Notes under the pieces: model-generated
Databases searched by the model: none
What the model was told of the DNA's origin: nothing
Seen by the model: only the letters and a program-made list of their open reading frames with translations
Translations under genes and position numbers: made by a program
Shown: positions 56,849 through 64,000 of the stretch, in pieces
Numbering within the stretch: the first letter of the stretch is position 1
Layout of the letters: every line of letters begins with the position of its first letter
From: Pirellulales bacterium
Lineage (GTDB): Bacteria > Planctomycetota > Planctomycetia > Pirellulales > Lacipirellulaceae
Assembly (NCBI GenBank): GCA_019636345.1
Contig: JAHBXQ010000001.1
Coordinates: forward strand, 711,985-775,984
Direction: 5' to 3'
Length of the DNA stretch: 64,000 nt

Positions 56849-58417
56849 ATGCGGTTCTTACGGGTGCTGGTTGTCGTCGGTGCGACAGGTCTTGTCGCGG
56901 CTTGTCAGGAATGCGCGCCGGGCGCCGAGAATCCGATCATTCATGCCGACGTGCCGGACATGGCGATCATTCGCGTCGGCGAGACGTACTACATGTCGAG
57001 CACGACGATGCACATGAGTCCCGGGCTGCCGATCATGACGTCCCGGGACCTCGTCAACTGGCGGCTCGTCGGCTACGCCTACGACAAGCTCGACGACGTC
57101 GACGCGCTCAATCTTGAACACGGCAAGACGAGCTACGGCGGCGGCTCGTGGGCCAGCAGCTTGCGCTATCACGACGGCACGTACTACGCGACGACCTTCT
57201 CGGGGACCACCGGCAAGACCTACGTCTACACGACCGAGGACATCGAGAAGGGGCCGTGGCGCGCCCGCTCGTTTCGGCCGTCGCTGCACGACCACTCGCT
57301 GCTGTTCGACGACGACGGGCGGGCGTACATGCTGTACGGCGCCGGGGACCTGCGGTTGGTCGAGCTCGAGGCCGATCTCTCGGGGATCAAGCCGGGGGGC
57401 GTGAACCAGGTCGTCGTCAAGAACGCCGGTCTCGTCGCCGGCAGCAACGTCGGGCTGCCGGCCGAGGGGAGCCAGTTGTTCAAGGTCGACGGCAAGTATT
57501 ACTTGTTCAACATCACTTGGCCGCGCGGGGGGATGCGGACCGTGCTTGTTCACCGGGCCGACACGATCGCCGGGCCGTACGAGGGCCGGGTCGCGCTGGC
57601 GGATCGCGGGATCGCCCAGGGGGGGCTGATCGACACCCCCGCGGGAGACTGGTACGCCTATTTGTTTCAGGATTGCGGCGCGGTGGGGCGGATTCCGTAC
57701 CTGGTTCCCGTGACGTGGGTCGACGGGTGGCCCGTGCTGGGCGACGAGGGGAAGGCGCCGATGACCTTGCCGCTGCCGGCGAGCCGGGGGCTGGCGCCGG
57801 GGATCGTCGACTCGGACGAGTTCGACCGCCGCCCCGGCGCGCGGCCGTTGCCGCTCGTGTGGCAGTGGAACCACAACCCGGTCGACGAGCTGTGGTCGCT
57901 CGACCAGCGGCCCGGGTTCCTGCGGCTGACGACGGGGCGCATCGACGCGGAGGTCCTCGCCTGCCGCAACATGCTGACGCAGCGAACGTTCGGACCGACC
58001 TGCTCAGGGACGACGGCCCTCGACACGACGCACATGACCCAGGGAGACGTCGCCGGGCTGATCCTGCTGCAAAAGAACTACGGCTTCGCGGGCGTGCGGT
58101 GCGACGGCGCGACGAAGCGGATTGTGATGCTCAACGCCTCGACGGGCGAGCCGATCGAGGCGGAGTCGATCCCGCTCGATCAGCCGGTCGTCTACCTGCG
58201 GGCGGATTGCGACTTCACGGACCGGGCCGACGTTGCGAAGTTCTTGTACAGCCTGGACGGCGACACGTGGACGCCGCTGGGAACGCCGTTGAAGATGAGC
58301 TACACGCTCCCCCACTTCATGGGCTACCGCTTCGGGCTATTCCACTATGCGACGGAGGAAGCGGGCGGGAGCGCGGAGTTCGATTGGTTTCGGGTGCGCG
58401 GGGAGATTGGGTGGTGA
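56849..58417 (+). CDS. Glycoside hydrolase family 43-like protein, lipoprotein or exported (522 aa)
   Basis: The ATG at 56849 is preceded by GGGAGG with a 6-nt spacer. The N-terminus (FLRVLVVVGATGLVAAC) is a signal peptide with a lipobox-like VAAC. The five-bladed propeller shows GH43 residues: a candidate general-base Asp in IIHADVPDMAII (Asp34 or Asp37), DHSLLFDDDGRAYMLYGAGD with the transition-state Asp, and general-acid Glu206 in PAEGSQLFKVDGKYYLF. After residue about 310 comes a beta-sandwich (SDEFDRRPG...GYRFGLFHYATEE) similar to the C-terminal domain of beta-xylosidases. It probably cleaves arabinose or xylose side chains of plant or algal polysaccharides. Confidence 0.87.
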   Translation: MRFLRVLVVVGATGLVAACQECAPGAENPIIHADVPDMAIIRVGETYYMSSTTMHMSPGLPIMTSRDLVNWRLVGYAYDKLDDVDALNLEHGKTSYGGGSWASSLRYHDGTYYATTFSGTTGKTYVYTTEDIEKGPWRARSFRPSLHDHSLLFDDDGRAYMLYGAGDLRLVELEADLSGIKPGGVNQVVVKNAGLVAGSNVGLPAEGSQLFKVDGKYYLFNITWPRGGMRTVLVHRADTIAGPYEGRVALADRGIAQGGLIDTPAGDWYAYLFQDCGAVGRIPYLVPVTWVDGWPVLGDEGKAPMTLPLPASRGLAPGIVDSDEFDRRPGARPLPLVWQWNHNPVDELWSLDQRPGFLRLTTGRIDAEVLACRNMLTQRTFGPTCSGTTALDTTHMTQGDVAGLILLQKNYGFAGVRCDGATKRIVMLNASTGEPIEAESIPLDQPVVYLRADCDFTDRADVAKFLYSLDGDTWTPLGTPLKMSYTLPHFMGYRFGLFHYATEEAGGSAEFDWFRVRGEIGW

Positions 58418-58612
58418 GGAACGTGCGGCAGGCGGCGGAGTTGTCCGACGTCACTGCCCGAGAGTCGTGGGCGATCGCAACCATTCACCCGGGAGCGCAG
58501 CGAGCAGGGCGTGGCCTGCCGACTGACGAACCGGACCGTCTCCAACCGTCACGAAATGAACTGCGGCCTTTGTCTCTACTAATCCAAGCGGCATCGAAGC
58601 GAGTTCTGGGCC

Positions 58613-61600
58613 ATGCTTGAAATGACTGGCGACAACATCGCAGTACTGGATGACGCAGATTTGCGAAGTCTAGTAGGACTGCTTTGCGAAGCAGAATTGC
58701 TCGAGCACGGGCTTCCATCTGCTGCCGTTACGTGGGGCGGAAATCAAAACGCTATTGATGGCGGGATCGATGTACGCGTCAAGAGTGAAGAGGGACAACC
58801 TCCGGGCGGGTTCATCCCTAGGAATTATATCGGCTTTCAGGTGAAGAAGAGTGACTTCACTCCTGCGTCAATCGGTCCAGAAATGCGCCCCAAGGGAGGT
58901 TTGCGAAAGTCAATTGAGGGCCTAATAGAATTAGCTGGAGCCTACATTATCGCGAGTTCGGGCACAAATGCGTCCGACTCCGCTTTGACTGATCGTATCG
59001 ATGCCATGAGAGCGGCCGTGGCTGATCACCCAGACCATGGTGACTTGCATCTCGATTTCTACGATCGCAATCGGCTAGCTACATGGACCCGACGCCATCC
59101 CGGCATCGTTTTATGGGTTCGGCAGCACATCGGCTACAGCATACCTGGGTGGCAGCCATATGGCTCATGGGCTGTATCGCCGGATGGCGTGGACGATGAG
59201 TATCTGCTAGACGACAAGGCTCGCTTGCATGCCGGTATGACTGACGAGAAGGGCGTCGACGTCACGCAGGGCATCAATCAGCTCCGTGGCATTTTGGCCA
59301 CGCCCCGAAGTGTTGTTCGCCTCGCAGGACTTTCGGGTGTTGGAAAGACTCGTCTTGTGCAGGCGCTCTTCGATGCGCGCGTGGGCAGCAATCCGCTTGC
59401 ATCAGCAAGGGCGGTCTATGCCGACATGAACGACAATCCATCGCCGCAGCCGACTGCCATGGTCTCGGACCTAGTTGCTTCGCGGATACGTGCTGTAGTC
59501 GTGATAGATAACTGTGCACCTGATCTGCATCGCCGCATCACGGAAATTTCTAGGGGGCCGGAAAGTCTTCTCAGCGTCATTACGATCGAATACGACGTAC
59601 AGGACGACGAGCCGGAAGGAACAGACGTGTTTTGCTTCAAGCCGTCGTCGGGCGAACTAGTGGAAAGACTCCTCGCCCGCCGCTACCCAGCGATGACAGA
59701 GCCTGACGTCAAGCGAATCGCGGAATTCTCTGGCGGTAATGCACGCGTTGCATTGGCAATCGCCAACACCTTGGAGCGTCACGAATCTGTTGCGGGCCTT
59801 CAAGACGAAGAGTTATTCAGACGGCTTTTTCACCAGCGACAAACCCCTGATAAAAGCCTGCTTCAGGCAGCACAGGCCTGCGCACTCCTCTACTCTTTTC
59901 AAGGCGAGGCCCTCAGTGGCGAAGAAGCGGAGTTGCCCAAGATTGCAGCGCTTGCAGGAATGGATGCTCAGCAGTTGTTCGCGAATATTTCGGTGCTAAG
60001 GCAACGCGACCTCGTACAGCGCCGCAGCGTGTGGCGCGCCATACTGCCGCATGCAGTTGCGGGCAGGCTTGCGCGAATGGCACTCCGCGAGACTCCGCTT
60101 GTAAAAATCGAAACGGCGTTTAATACAGAGCGTCTGATGAAGTCATTTAGTCGCAGGCTTGGGTATTTGCATGACAGTGAAGATGCGGTTCGCATTGCCC
60201 AGAGATGGTTGGCGAATGGTGGATTCCTTGATTGCGTTGGTCATTTGTCCAAACTTGGCCTTGCGATGTTCGAAAACATAGCTCCCGTTTCTCCGGAATC
60301 AACGCTTATCGCAATTGAGCGTGCTTGGTCCGGGCCGCGAGCCGTCGAATTGCTCACTGCACAAGAACAGCGTGAACGGATTGGATACATACTGCAATCG
60401 ATAGCCTATGACGAATCGTTGTTCGACCGATGCGTTGCAGTGCTGATACCACTTGCGCTTGCCGAAAAGTCAGACGACCGATCACACCCTCTGCGCGATG
60501 CGATCAAATCACTATTTCACGTTGTTCTGTCGGGAACGCATGCCACCATCGAGCAGCGGACTCAAATCGTAGAAGGTCTCCTCGGATCAAAGCTACCTGA
60601 GCGACGAGGGCTGGGGCTTCAGCTACTGGAAGCACTTCTTAGATGTGATCGCATCCCGCGGTCTCAACGATATGAATTCGGCGCAAGGGCTCGGGACTAC
60701 GGATATGCGCCAACAACGCCCGACGAGCACGAGCATTGGTTCACGACAACACTTCAAATGACTCGGCGATTCGTCTCGATAGGCGGTCATGACGTTTCGG
60801 TCATTCGGGCAATGGTGGCGGATTCAATTTGGGACCTTTGGTTCCTGGGGGGCATGTTACAGGCGCAGTTTGAGGCATTCGCAGTAGAGGTAGCTACCAA
60901 TAGCTACTGGGAAGACGGATGGATAGTGGTTCGGTATAAGCTCTCTCGTCTTTCTGACAAGGAAAAGGAAGATATTTCTGGTGTGGCACGTCTTAAGGAA
61001 TTTGAGCGGCGTCTCCGTCCCTTGAACGTTAGAGAACAAGTTCGGGCCGTCGTCTTAGCGGGTCGTCGTCTCATGATTGACTATGATGAGTCAGTTGACG
61101 AAATCGATGATGCAAACAGGCTCAAGGATCTGCACGAAAGGGCATATGTAGTCGCCGAGAAACTCGGCAAGACCGTAGGCGGCGACTTGGCGCTGCTTAC
61201 GGAGCTATTGCCTGACCTTGTGAGCGGTAGCGGAAAACGCTTGTTTCCTTTCGGAAGAGGGTTGGCGTTGGGCTGCGACGATATTCGTAGAGTATGGGGG
61301 CAGCTTACTGCCGCCGTGGCGAACACGGAGGAGAATCAACGCAATCTGTGTGCCCTTGACGGTTTTCTCAACGGGCTCGCTACGATTGATCTGCCCCTTT
61401 GCGAAGCTCTATTGGATGAAGCCCTGACCGATCAAACCTTCGGCGTGTGGTTTCCACGCTTGCAATCCTCGATCGCCATTACTCCAGCAGGTGTGGATCG
61501 CCTGATTCGTGCCGCAAAGCTCGGAATAGCACAGCCTGACAGCTTCCGGTTTCTCTCATGGGAGCGGACTGCGGAGTCCGTCAGCGCGGGGGATCTGCGT

Positions 61601-62437
61601 GTTATTATCGAGACTCTTGCCAAACAGAAACTTGGCTACGCGGTCGCAATCGACATGCTTGCAGATCGTTTTCATCCGGGTGCCGACAAGTACAAGGAAC
61701 ATCCGTCGGAACTGATTGACTTAGGTCGCGCGCTGCTATCGTCCCCAGATGTATCAGCCCTCGACAAGACTCGTGATTACTACCTGCAATCTATTGCGAA
61801 TGTTTGTTTGCGAGGGCCTGACGGATCGACTGCAGCACAAGGGCTTTGTGAGCGAATCAACCAGGAGTTGTCCAATCGCTCGATTCAAGACTACGATTTC
61901 GAGCAACTACTGCATTCTGTCTTTGAACTTCAGCCGAGAATTGCCTTGGGCGCATTTCTCGGGAGCGAGTCATCGGCCGATAGCCGCGGTTCTGTTAGGG
62001 TTGTTTTCGACTGGTTGCAGCGTGGTGCTCGGAGGAGTCCGTTAGACAGAGTTCCAAGCGATGAATTATTCCGCTGGTGCGATCATGATCCCGCCGTGCG
62101 CTACCCGATAGTTGCGATGCTAATTTCGTTCGATAAGTCGAGGCCCGAAGGAGGAGTGGAGTGGACCACGGTAGCGATGGAGATGCTAGAGCGGGCACCA
62201 GATCAACTCGCTGTTCTTGAAGCCTTCATAGGGCAGTTTCGATCAAATAGCTGGTCTGGTTCGCTTGCCGCCATTCTCGAATCGAGGTTAGGACTGTTGG
62301 ATAGCCTTGATCAATTGATTAACCCGGCTATAGAGAAGTTGGTCGCCGATACTCGCCCTAAATTGGAAGAGGAGATTCGTCAATGGAGGGAGTGGGAGGA
62401 TGCGCGGGTCAGTGAACGAGACGAGCGATTTGAGTAA
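58613..62437 (+). CDS. Mrr-like nuclease / STAND P-loop NTPase fusion, candidate anti-phage protein (1274 aa)
   Basis: Large soluble protein. Residues about 15-120 form a PD-(D/E)xK or Mrr-like nuclease fold: Glu26 in the first helix, Asp53 in DGGIDVRV and Gln76-x-Lys78 in GFQVKKSD. A linker with LWVRQHIG and GWQPYGSWA (about 165-187) follows. The STAND-type NTPase has Walker A LAGLSGVGKT (Lys245), Walker B AVVVIDNC (Asp299) and the GxP-like FSGGNARVALAIA near residue 372. The remaining ~850 residues are mostly helical with no family I recognise and could be a sensor. The gene is lower in G+C than its neighbours and is followed by repeats, as in transferred defence genes. Avs-like proteins share this architecture. 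The start could also be the ATG at 58622. Confidence 0.85.
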   Translation: MLEMTGDNIAVLDDADLRSLVGLLCEAELLEHGLPSAAVTWGGNQNAIDGGIDVRVKSEEGQPPGGFIPRNYIGFQVKKSDFTPASIGPEMRPKGGLRKSIEGLIELAGAYIIASSGTNASDSALTDRIDAMRAAVADHPDHGDLHLDFYDRNRLATWTRRHPGIVLWVRQHIGYSIPGWQPYGSWAVSPDGVDDEYLLDDKARLHAGMTDEKGVDVTQGINQLRGILATPRSVVRLAGLSGVGKTRLVQALFDARVGSNPLASARAVYADMNDNPSPQPTAMVSDLVASRIRAVVVIDNCAPDLHRRITEISRGPESLLSVITIEYDVQDDEPEGTDVFCFKPSSGELVERLLARRYPAMTEPDVKRIAEFSGGNARVALAIANTLERHESVAGLQDEELFRRLFHQRQTPDKSLLQAAQACALLYSFQGEALSGEEAELPKIAALAGMDAQQLFANISVLRQRDLVQRRSVWRAILPHAVAGRLARMALRETPLVKIETAFNTERLMKSFSRRLGYLHDSEDAVRIAQRWLANGGFLDCVGHLSKLGLAMFENIAPVSPESTLIAIERAWSGPRAVELLTAQEQRERIGYILQSIAYDESLFDRCVAVLIPLALAEKSDDRSHPLRDAIKSLFHVVLSGTHATIEQRTQIVEGLLGSKLPERRGLGLQLLEALLRCDRIPRSQRYEFGARARDYGYAPTTPDEHEHWFTTTLQMTRRFVSIGGHDVSVIRAMVADSIWDLWFLGGMLQAQFEAFAVEVATNSYWEDGWIVVRYKLSRLSDKEKEDISGVARLKEFERRLRPLNVREQVRAVVLAGRRLMIDYDESVDEIDDANRLKDLHERAYVVAEKLGKTVGGDLALLTELLPDLVSGSGKRLFPFGRGLALGCDDIRRVWGQLTAAVANTEENQRNLCALDGFLNGLATIDLPLCEALLDEALTDQTFGVWFPRLQSSIAITPAGVDRLIRAAKLGIAQPDSFRFLSWERTAESVSAGDLRVIIETLAKQKLGYAVAIDMLADRFHPGADKYKEHPSELIDLGRALLSSPDVSALDKTRDYYLQSIANVCLRGPDGSTAAQGLCERINQELSNRSIQDYDFEQLLHSVFELQPRIALGAFLGSESSADSRGSVRVVFDWLQRGARRSPLDRVPSDELFRWCDHDPAVRYPIVAMLISFDKSRPEGGVEWTTVAMEMLERAPDQLAVLEAFIGQFRSNSWSGSLAAILESRLGLLDSLDQLINPAIEKLVADTRPKLEEEIRQWREWEDARVSERDERFE

Positions 62438-62469
62438 GCGGGGAAGGAAACGGGGACGCAGCGGGCAGC

Positions 62470-62562
62470 ACCGGTTGTCCTCAAGGGAGTGTGTCAGCAA
62501 GAAGGATTTTTCACGCCGTCGCCCCAAACCGGTGCGTAAGCAAGAAGCATTCCCCCCCCAAC
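62470..62562. repeat. Flank repeats ACCGGTTG...GAGTGTGTCAGCAAGAAGG and a second copy
   Basis: ACCGGTTGTCCTCAAGGGAG then TGTGTCAGCAAGAAGG (62470-62506) matches ACCGGTTGCCCGCAAGGGAG then TGCGTGAGCAAGAAGC near 18810-18845. A second GTGCGTAAGCAAGAAGCATT follows at 62531. They begin about 33 bp after the stop of the nuclease-STAND gene. Confidence 0.7.
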
Positions 62563-62683
62563 GGTTGCTCCATACTGGAGCACCGCATAGCAATGGGCGC
62601 CCTTGCGGCTGCGCCGCCCAGGTTGAGGACAACCTGGGGTACCCGAAGTTACGCGTCTTGGCTTGACCTTTGGGACCCTCCTC

Positions 62684-62878
62684 GGGCCCCGTGGGGGGCC
62701 GATATTCTGTCGCCACTTGAATCACGGCAGCCGCGACGGGGGGGAGAGACGAGTTTGGGATTCCTTTCGCCCCTCCGGGGCTGCGGTTCAAGGTCCTTGG
62801 AGTTCCAGGGCCTTCCGGCCCTGGCTACAGCACGGCGGCCCTCCGGGCCTTGAGAGAAACATGTCGGCCCAGCGGGCC
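62684..62878. repeat. Palindromic element related to the nested family (partial, locus 3)
   Basis: GGGCCCCGTGGGGGGCC at 62684-62700, GGCCCTCCGGGCC at 62837-62849 and GGCCCAGCGGGCC at 62866-62878 are the outer hairpin units. CCAGGGCCTTCCGGCCCTGG lies in between. The pairing is less regular than at loci 1 and 2, suggesting decay or rearrangement. Confidence 0.65.
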
Positions 62879-63104
62879 TTGAGACGGGGATTTTGAGCGG
62901 AGGGCGCTTGCCGGCGGCGTTGCGCGTGACGGGTTTCGACGGCCTGGACCAAGTCTTTGAAGTCGTCCTCAACGAAGGCGACGAAGTTGAACGAACCCAG
63001 GCTCTGGACGCCGCGGGAACGACTTGCGAAAGTTTAAGTGCCATTCGAGCTGCGGCCCCTCTTGCCATTCCGACCGCTCTTCCCCATGAACAGAGTAACC
63101 GAGC
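62879..63104. other. Gap upstream of the terminal oxidoreductase gene
   Basis: A 71-codon frame (62893-63108) begins here but its end lies over the next gene start and its composition is not convincing. I do not call it a gene. Confidence 0.4.
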
Positions 63105-64000
63105 ATGAGCAATTCCTATCCAACGACGAGGCGAACTTTCATGAGCACGCTGGGGCACGTCGGGACTGGCGCTGCTCTCGCCGGTCTTGCCGCGGCGCGG
63201 AGTCGGGCCGCTGTCGTAGCGCCTAGCGACCGGTTGCGCCTGGCTGTTGTCGGCATTCGCGGTCGTGGCGGCTACCTTGCACAGCAATTCGCCTCTCGAC
63301 CGGACTGCGAGGTCGTGTATCTCTGCGACGTTGACGAATCATTGTTTCCGAATCGCATCGACGCCGTCGAGAAATCGCAGGGCATCAAGCCCAAGACGAT
63401 CAAGGATTTTCGTCATGCCCTCGATGACAAGTCCATCGACGCCATCATCGTTGCGACGCCGGATCATTGGCACGCATTAGCGACCATTTGGGGATGCCAA
63501 GCCGGCAAGGATGTGTATTGCGAGAAGCCGGTCAGTCACTCTCCTTGGGAAGGAAGAAAGATGGTGGAGGCCGCGCGAAGGTACGACCGCATCGTGCAGG
63601 TCGGACTGCAGACCCGCAGCGGCGAGTACACGAAGCAAGCCAAGGCCTACATCGAGAGCGGGGAGTTGGGGAAACTGTACCTCGTGCGAGTCGTCAATCA
63701 GAAGGAATGGCTCAACCCGGCCGTCGTTCCCAGCACCGAGGCGCCCGCCGGTTTGAGCTGGGACATGTGGACCGGCCCCGCTCCCATGGCGGCGTACAAC
63801 GAGAATCTGCACCGCTCTTGGACTCACTTCTGGAGATTTTCTGGCGGGGACATCGCCAATGACGCCGTCCATCAAATGGACGCTGCGCGCTATCTGATCG
63901 GCAAGCCGTACCCCGAGACCGTCTACTCGACAGGAGGACGCTACGGCAAGGAAGGCGCCTTCGAAACGCCCGACACCCAGGTTGCGGTCTTTCAGTACGA
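63105..64000 (+). CDS. Gfo/Idh/MocA-family oxidoreductase, Tat-exported (partial, runs off the window)
   Basis: Open from an ATG at 63105 to the window end without a stop (298 codons visible). The N-terminus has twin Arg in PTTRRTFMSTLGHVGTGAAL, a Tat-type signal. The Rossmann motif is LAVVGIRGRGGYLAQ (the usual GxGxxG as GIRGRGG). VATPDHWHALATI and VYCEKPVSHSPWEGRKM are the family's conserved blocks, and HQMDAARYLIGKPYPETVYS is in the catalytic half. It is similar in type to the gene at 37302. The C-terminus is outside the window. Confidence 0.88.
   Translation, partial: MSNSYPTTRRTFMSTLGHVGTGAALAGLAAARSRAAVVAPSDRLRLAVVGIRGRGGYLAQQFASRPDCEVVYLCDVDESLFPNRIDAVEKSQGIKPKTIKDFRHALDDKSIDAIIVATPDHWHALATIWGCQAGKDVYCEKPVSHSPWEGRKMVEAARRYDRIVQVGLQTRSGEYTKQAKAYIESGELGKLYLVRVVNQKEWLNPAVVPSTEAPAGLSWDMWTGPAPMAAYNENLHRSWTHFWRFSGGDIANDAVHQMDAARYLIGKPYPETVYSTGGRYGKEGAFETPDTQVAVFQY

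Noticed and set aside
62893-63108. 71-codon frame before the terminal oxidoreductase
   Set aside because: There is no convincing ribosome binding site, it overlaps the oxidoreductase start, and no family pattern is visible.

Overview
The window is a G+C-rich bacterial chromosome segment that looks like a planctomycete, most likely order Pirellulales. Supporting features are a PVC-type haem-domain protein with a CxxCH motif, a giant cell-surface protein with dockerin-like EF-hands and a PEP-CTERM sorting tail, two Tat-type Gfo/Idh/MocA oxidoreductases, a HRDIKPEN serine/threonine kinase, a DUF3500-like protein, a GH43 glycosidase and many short lone membrane or lipoprotein genes. The order-level assignment is inference. 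I saw no rRNA, tRNA or CRISPR array.

Layout. Positions 1-14906 are mostly housekeeping: purF, trmB, a FabZ-like dehydratase, a 32-residue very basic ribosomal-type protein, pyrC, a large-subunit-type pseudouridine synthase overlapping a PyrK-like electron-transfer subunit by 4 bp, rpsT, a TPR protein and a CobA-HemD fusion. Positions 14995-18416 form an accessory island. It holds a HigB/HigA toxin-antitoxin pair, an orphan C-terminal toxin-like fragment with a small acidic possible immunity gene, an IS3-type transposase remnant, a small Cys/His protein and an AT-rich membrane protein. Two different repeat pairs are interleaved with these genes. A ribbon-helix-helix gene, a tiny gene and a membrane-anchored trypsin-like protease follow (19082-20689). 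Positions 20738-31577 carry coaD, a class V aminotransferase, a prolyl oligopeptidase, two ABC-2 permeases without an ATPase, trpA and trpB split by a nested palindrome, a D-aminoacylase-type amidohydrolase and mutM.

Positions 31574-46954 hold the PEP-CTERM surface protein, the kinase, secreted enzymes and a minus-strand nitrogen-control cluster (amt, glnB, glnD) preceded by a cobalamin adenosyltransferase. Positions 47540-56292 hold a HlyD-like adaptor, a toroid-repeat protein, lipoproteins, a histidine kinase, nadD and a glutamate dehydrogenase. The right end (56849-64000) has a GH43 enzyme, then a 1274-residue protein of visibly lower G+C. That protein combines an N-terminal PD-(D/E)xK/Mrr-like nuclease, a STAND-type P-loop NTPase and a long unrecognised C-terminal region. 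It is the best candidate here for a little-described anti-phage system. A truncated Gfo/Idh/MocA gene runs off the window end.

Dispersed repeats are the second notable theme. I see at least four families: a quasi-palindrome of about 95 bp (three copies), a 122-bp element with 17-bp terminal inverted repeats (two copies), a 142-bp direct repeat (two copies), and a nested three-stem palindrome whose architecture is kept while its arms differ (two clear loci and one partial).
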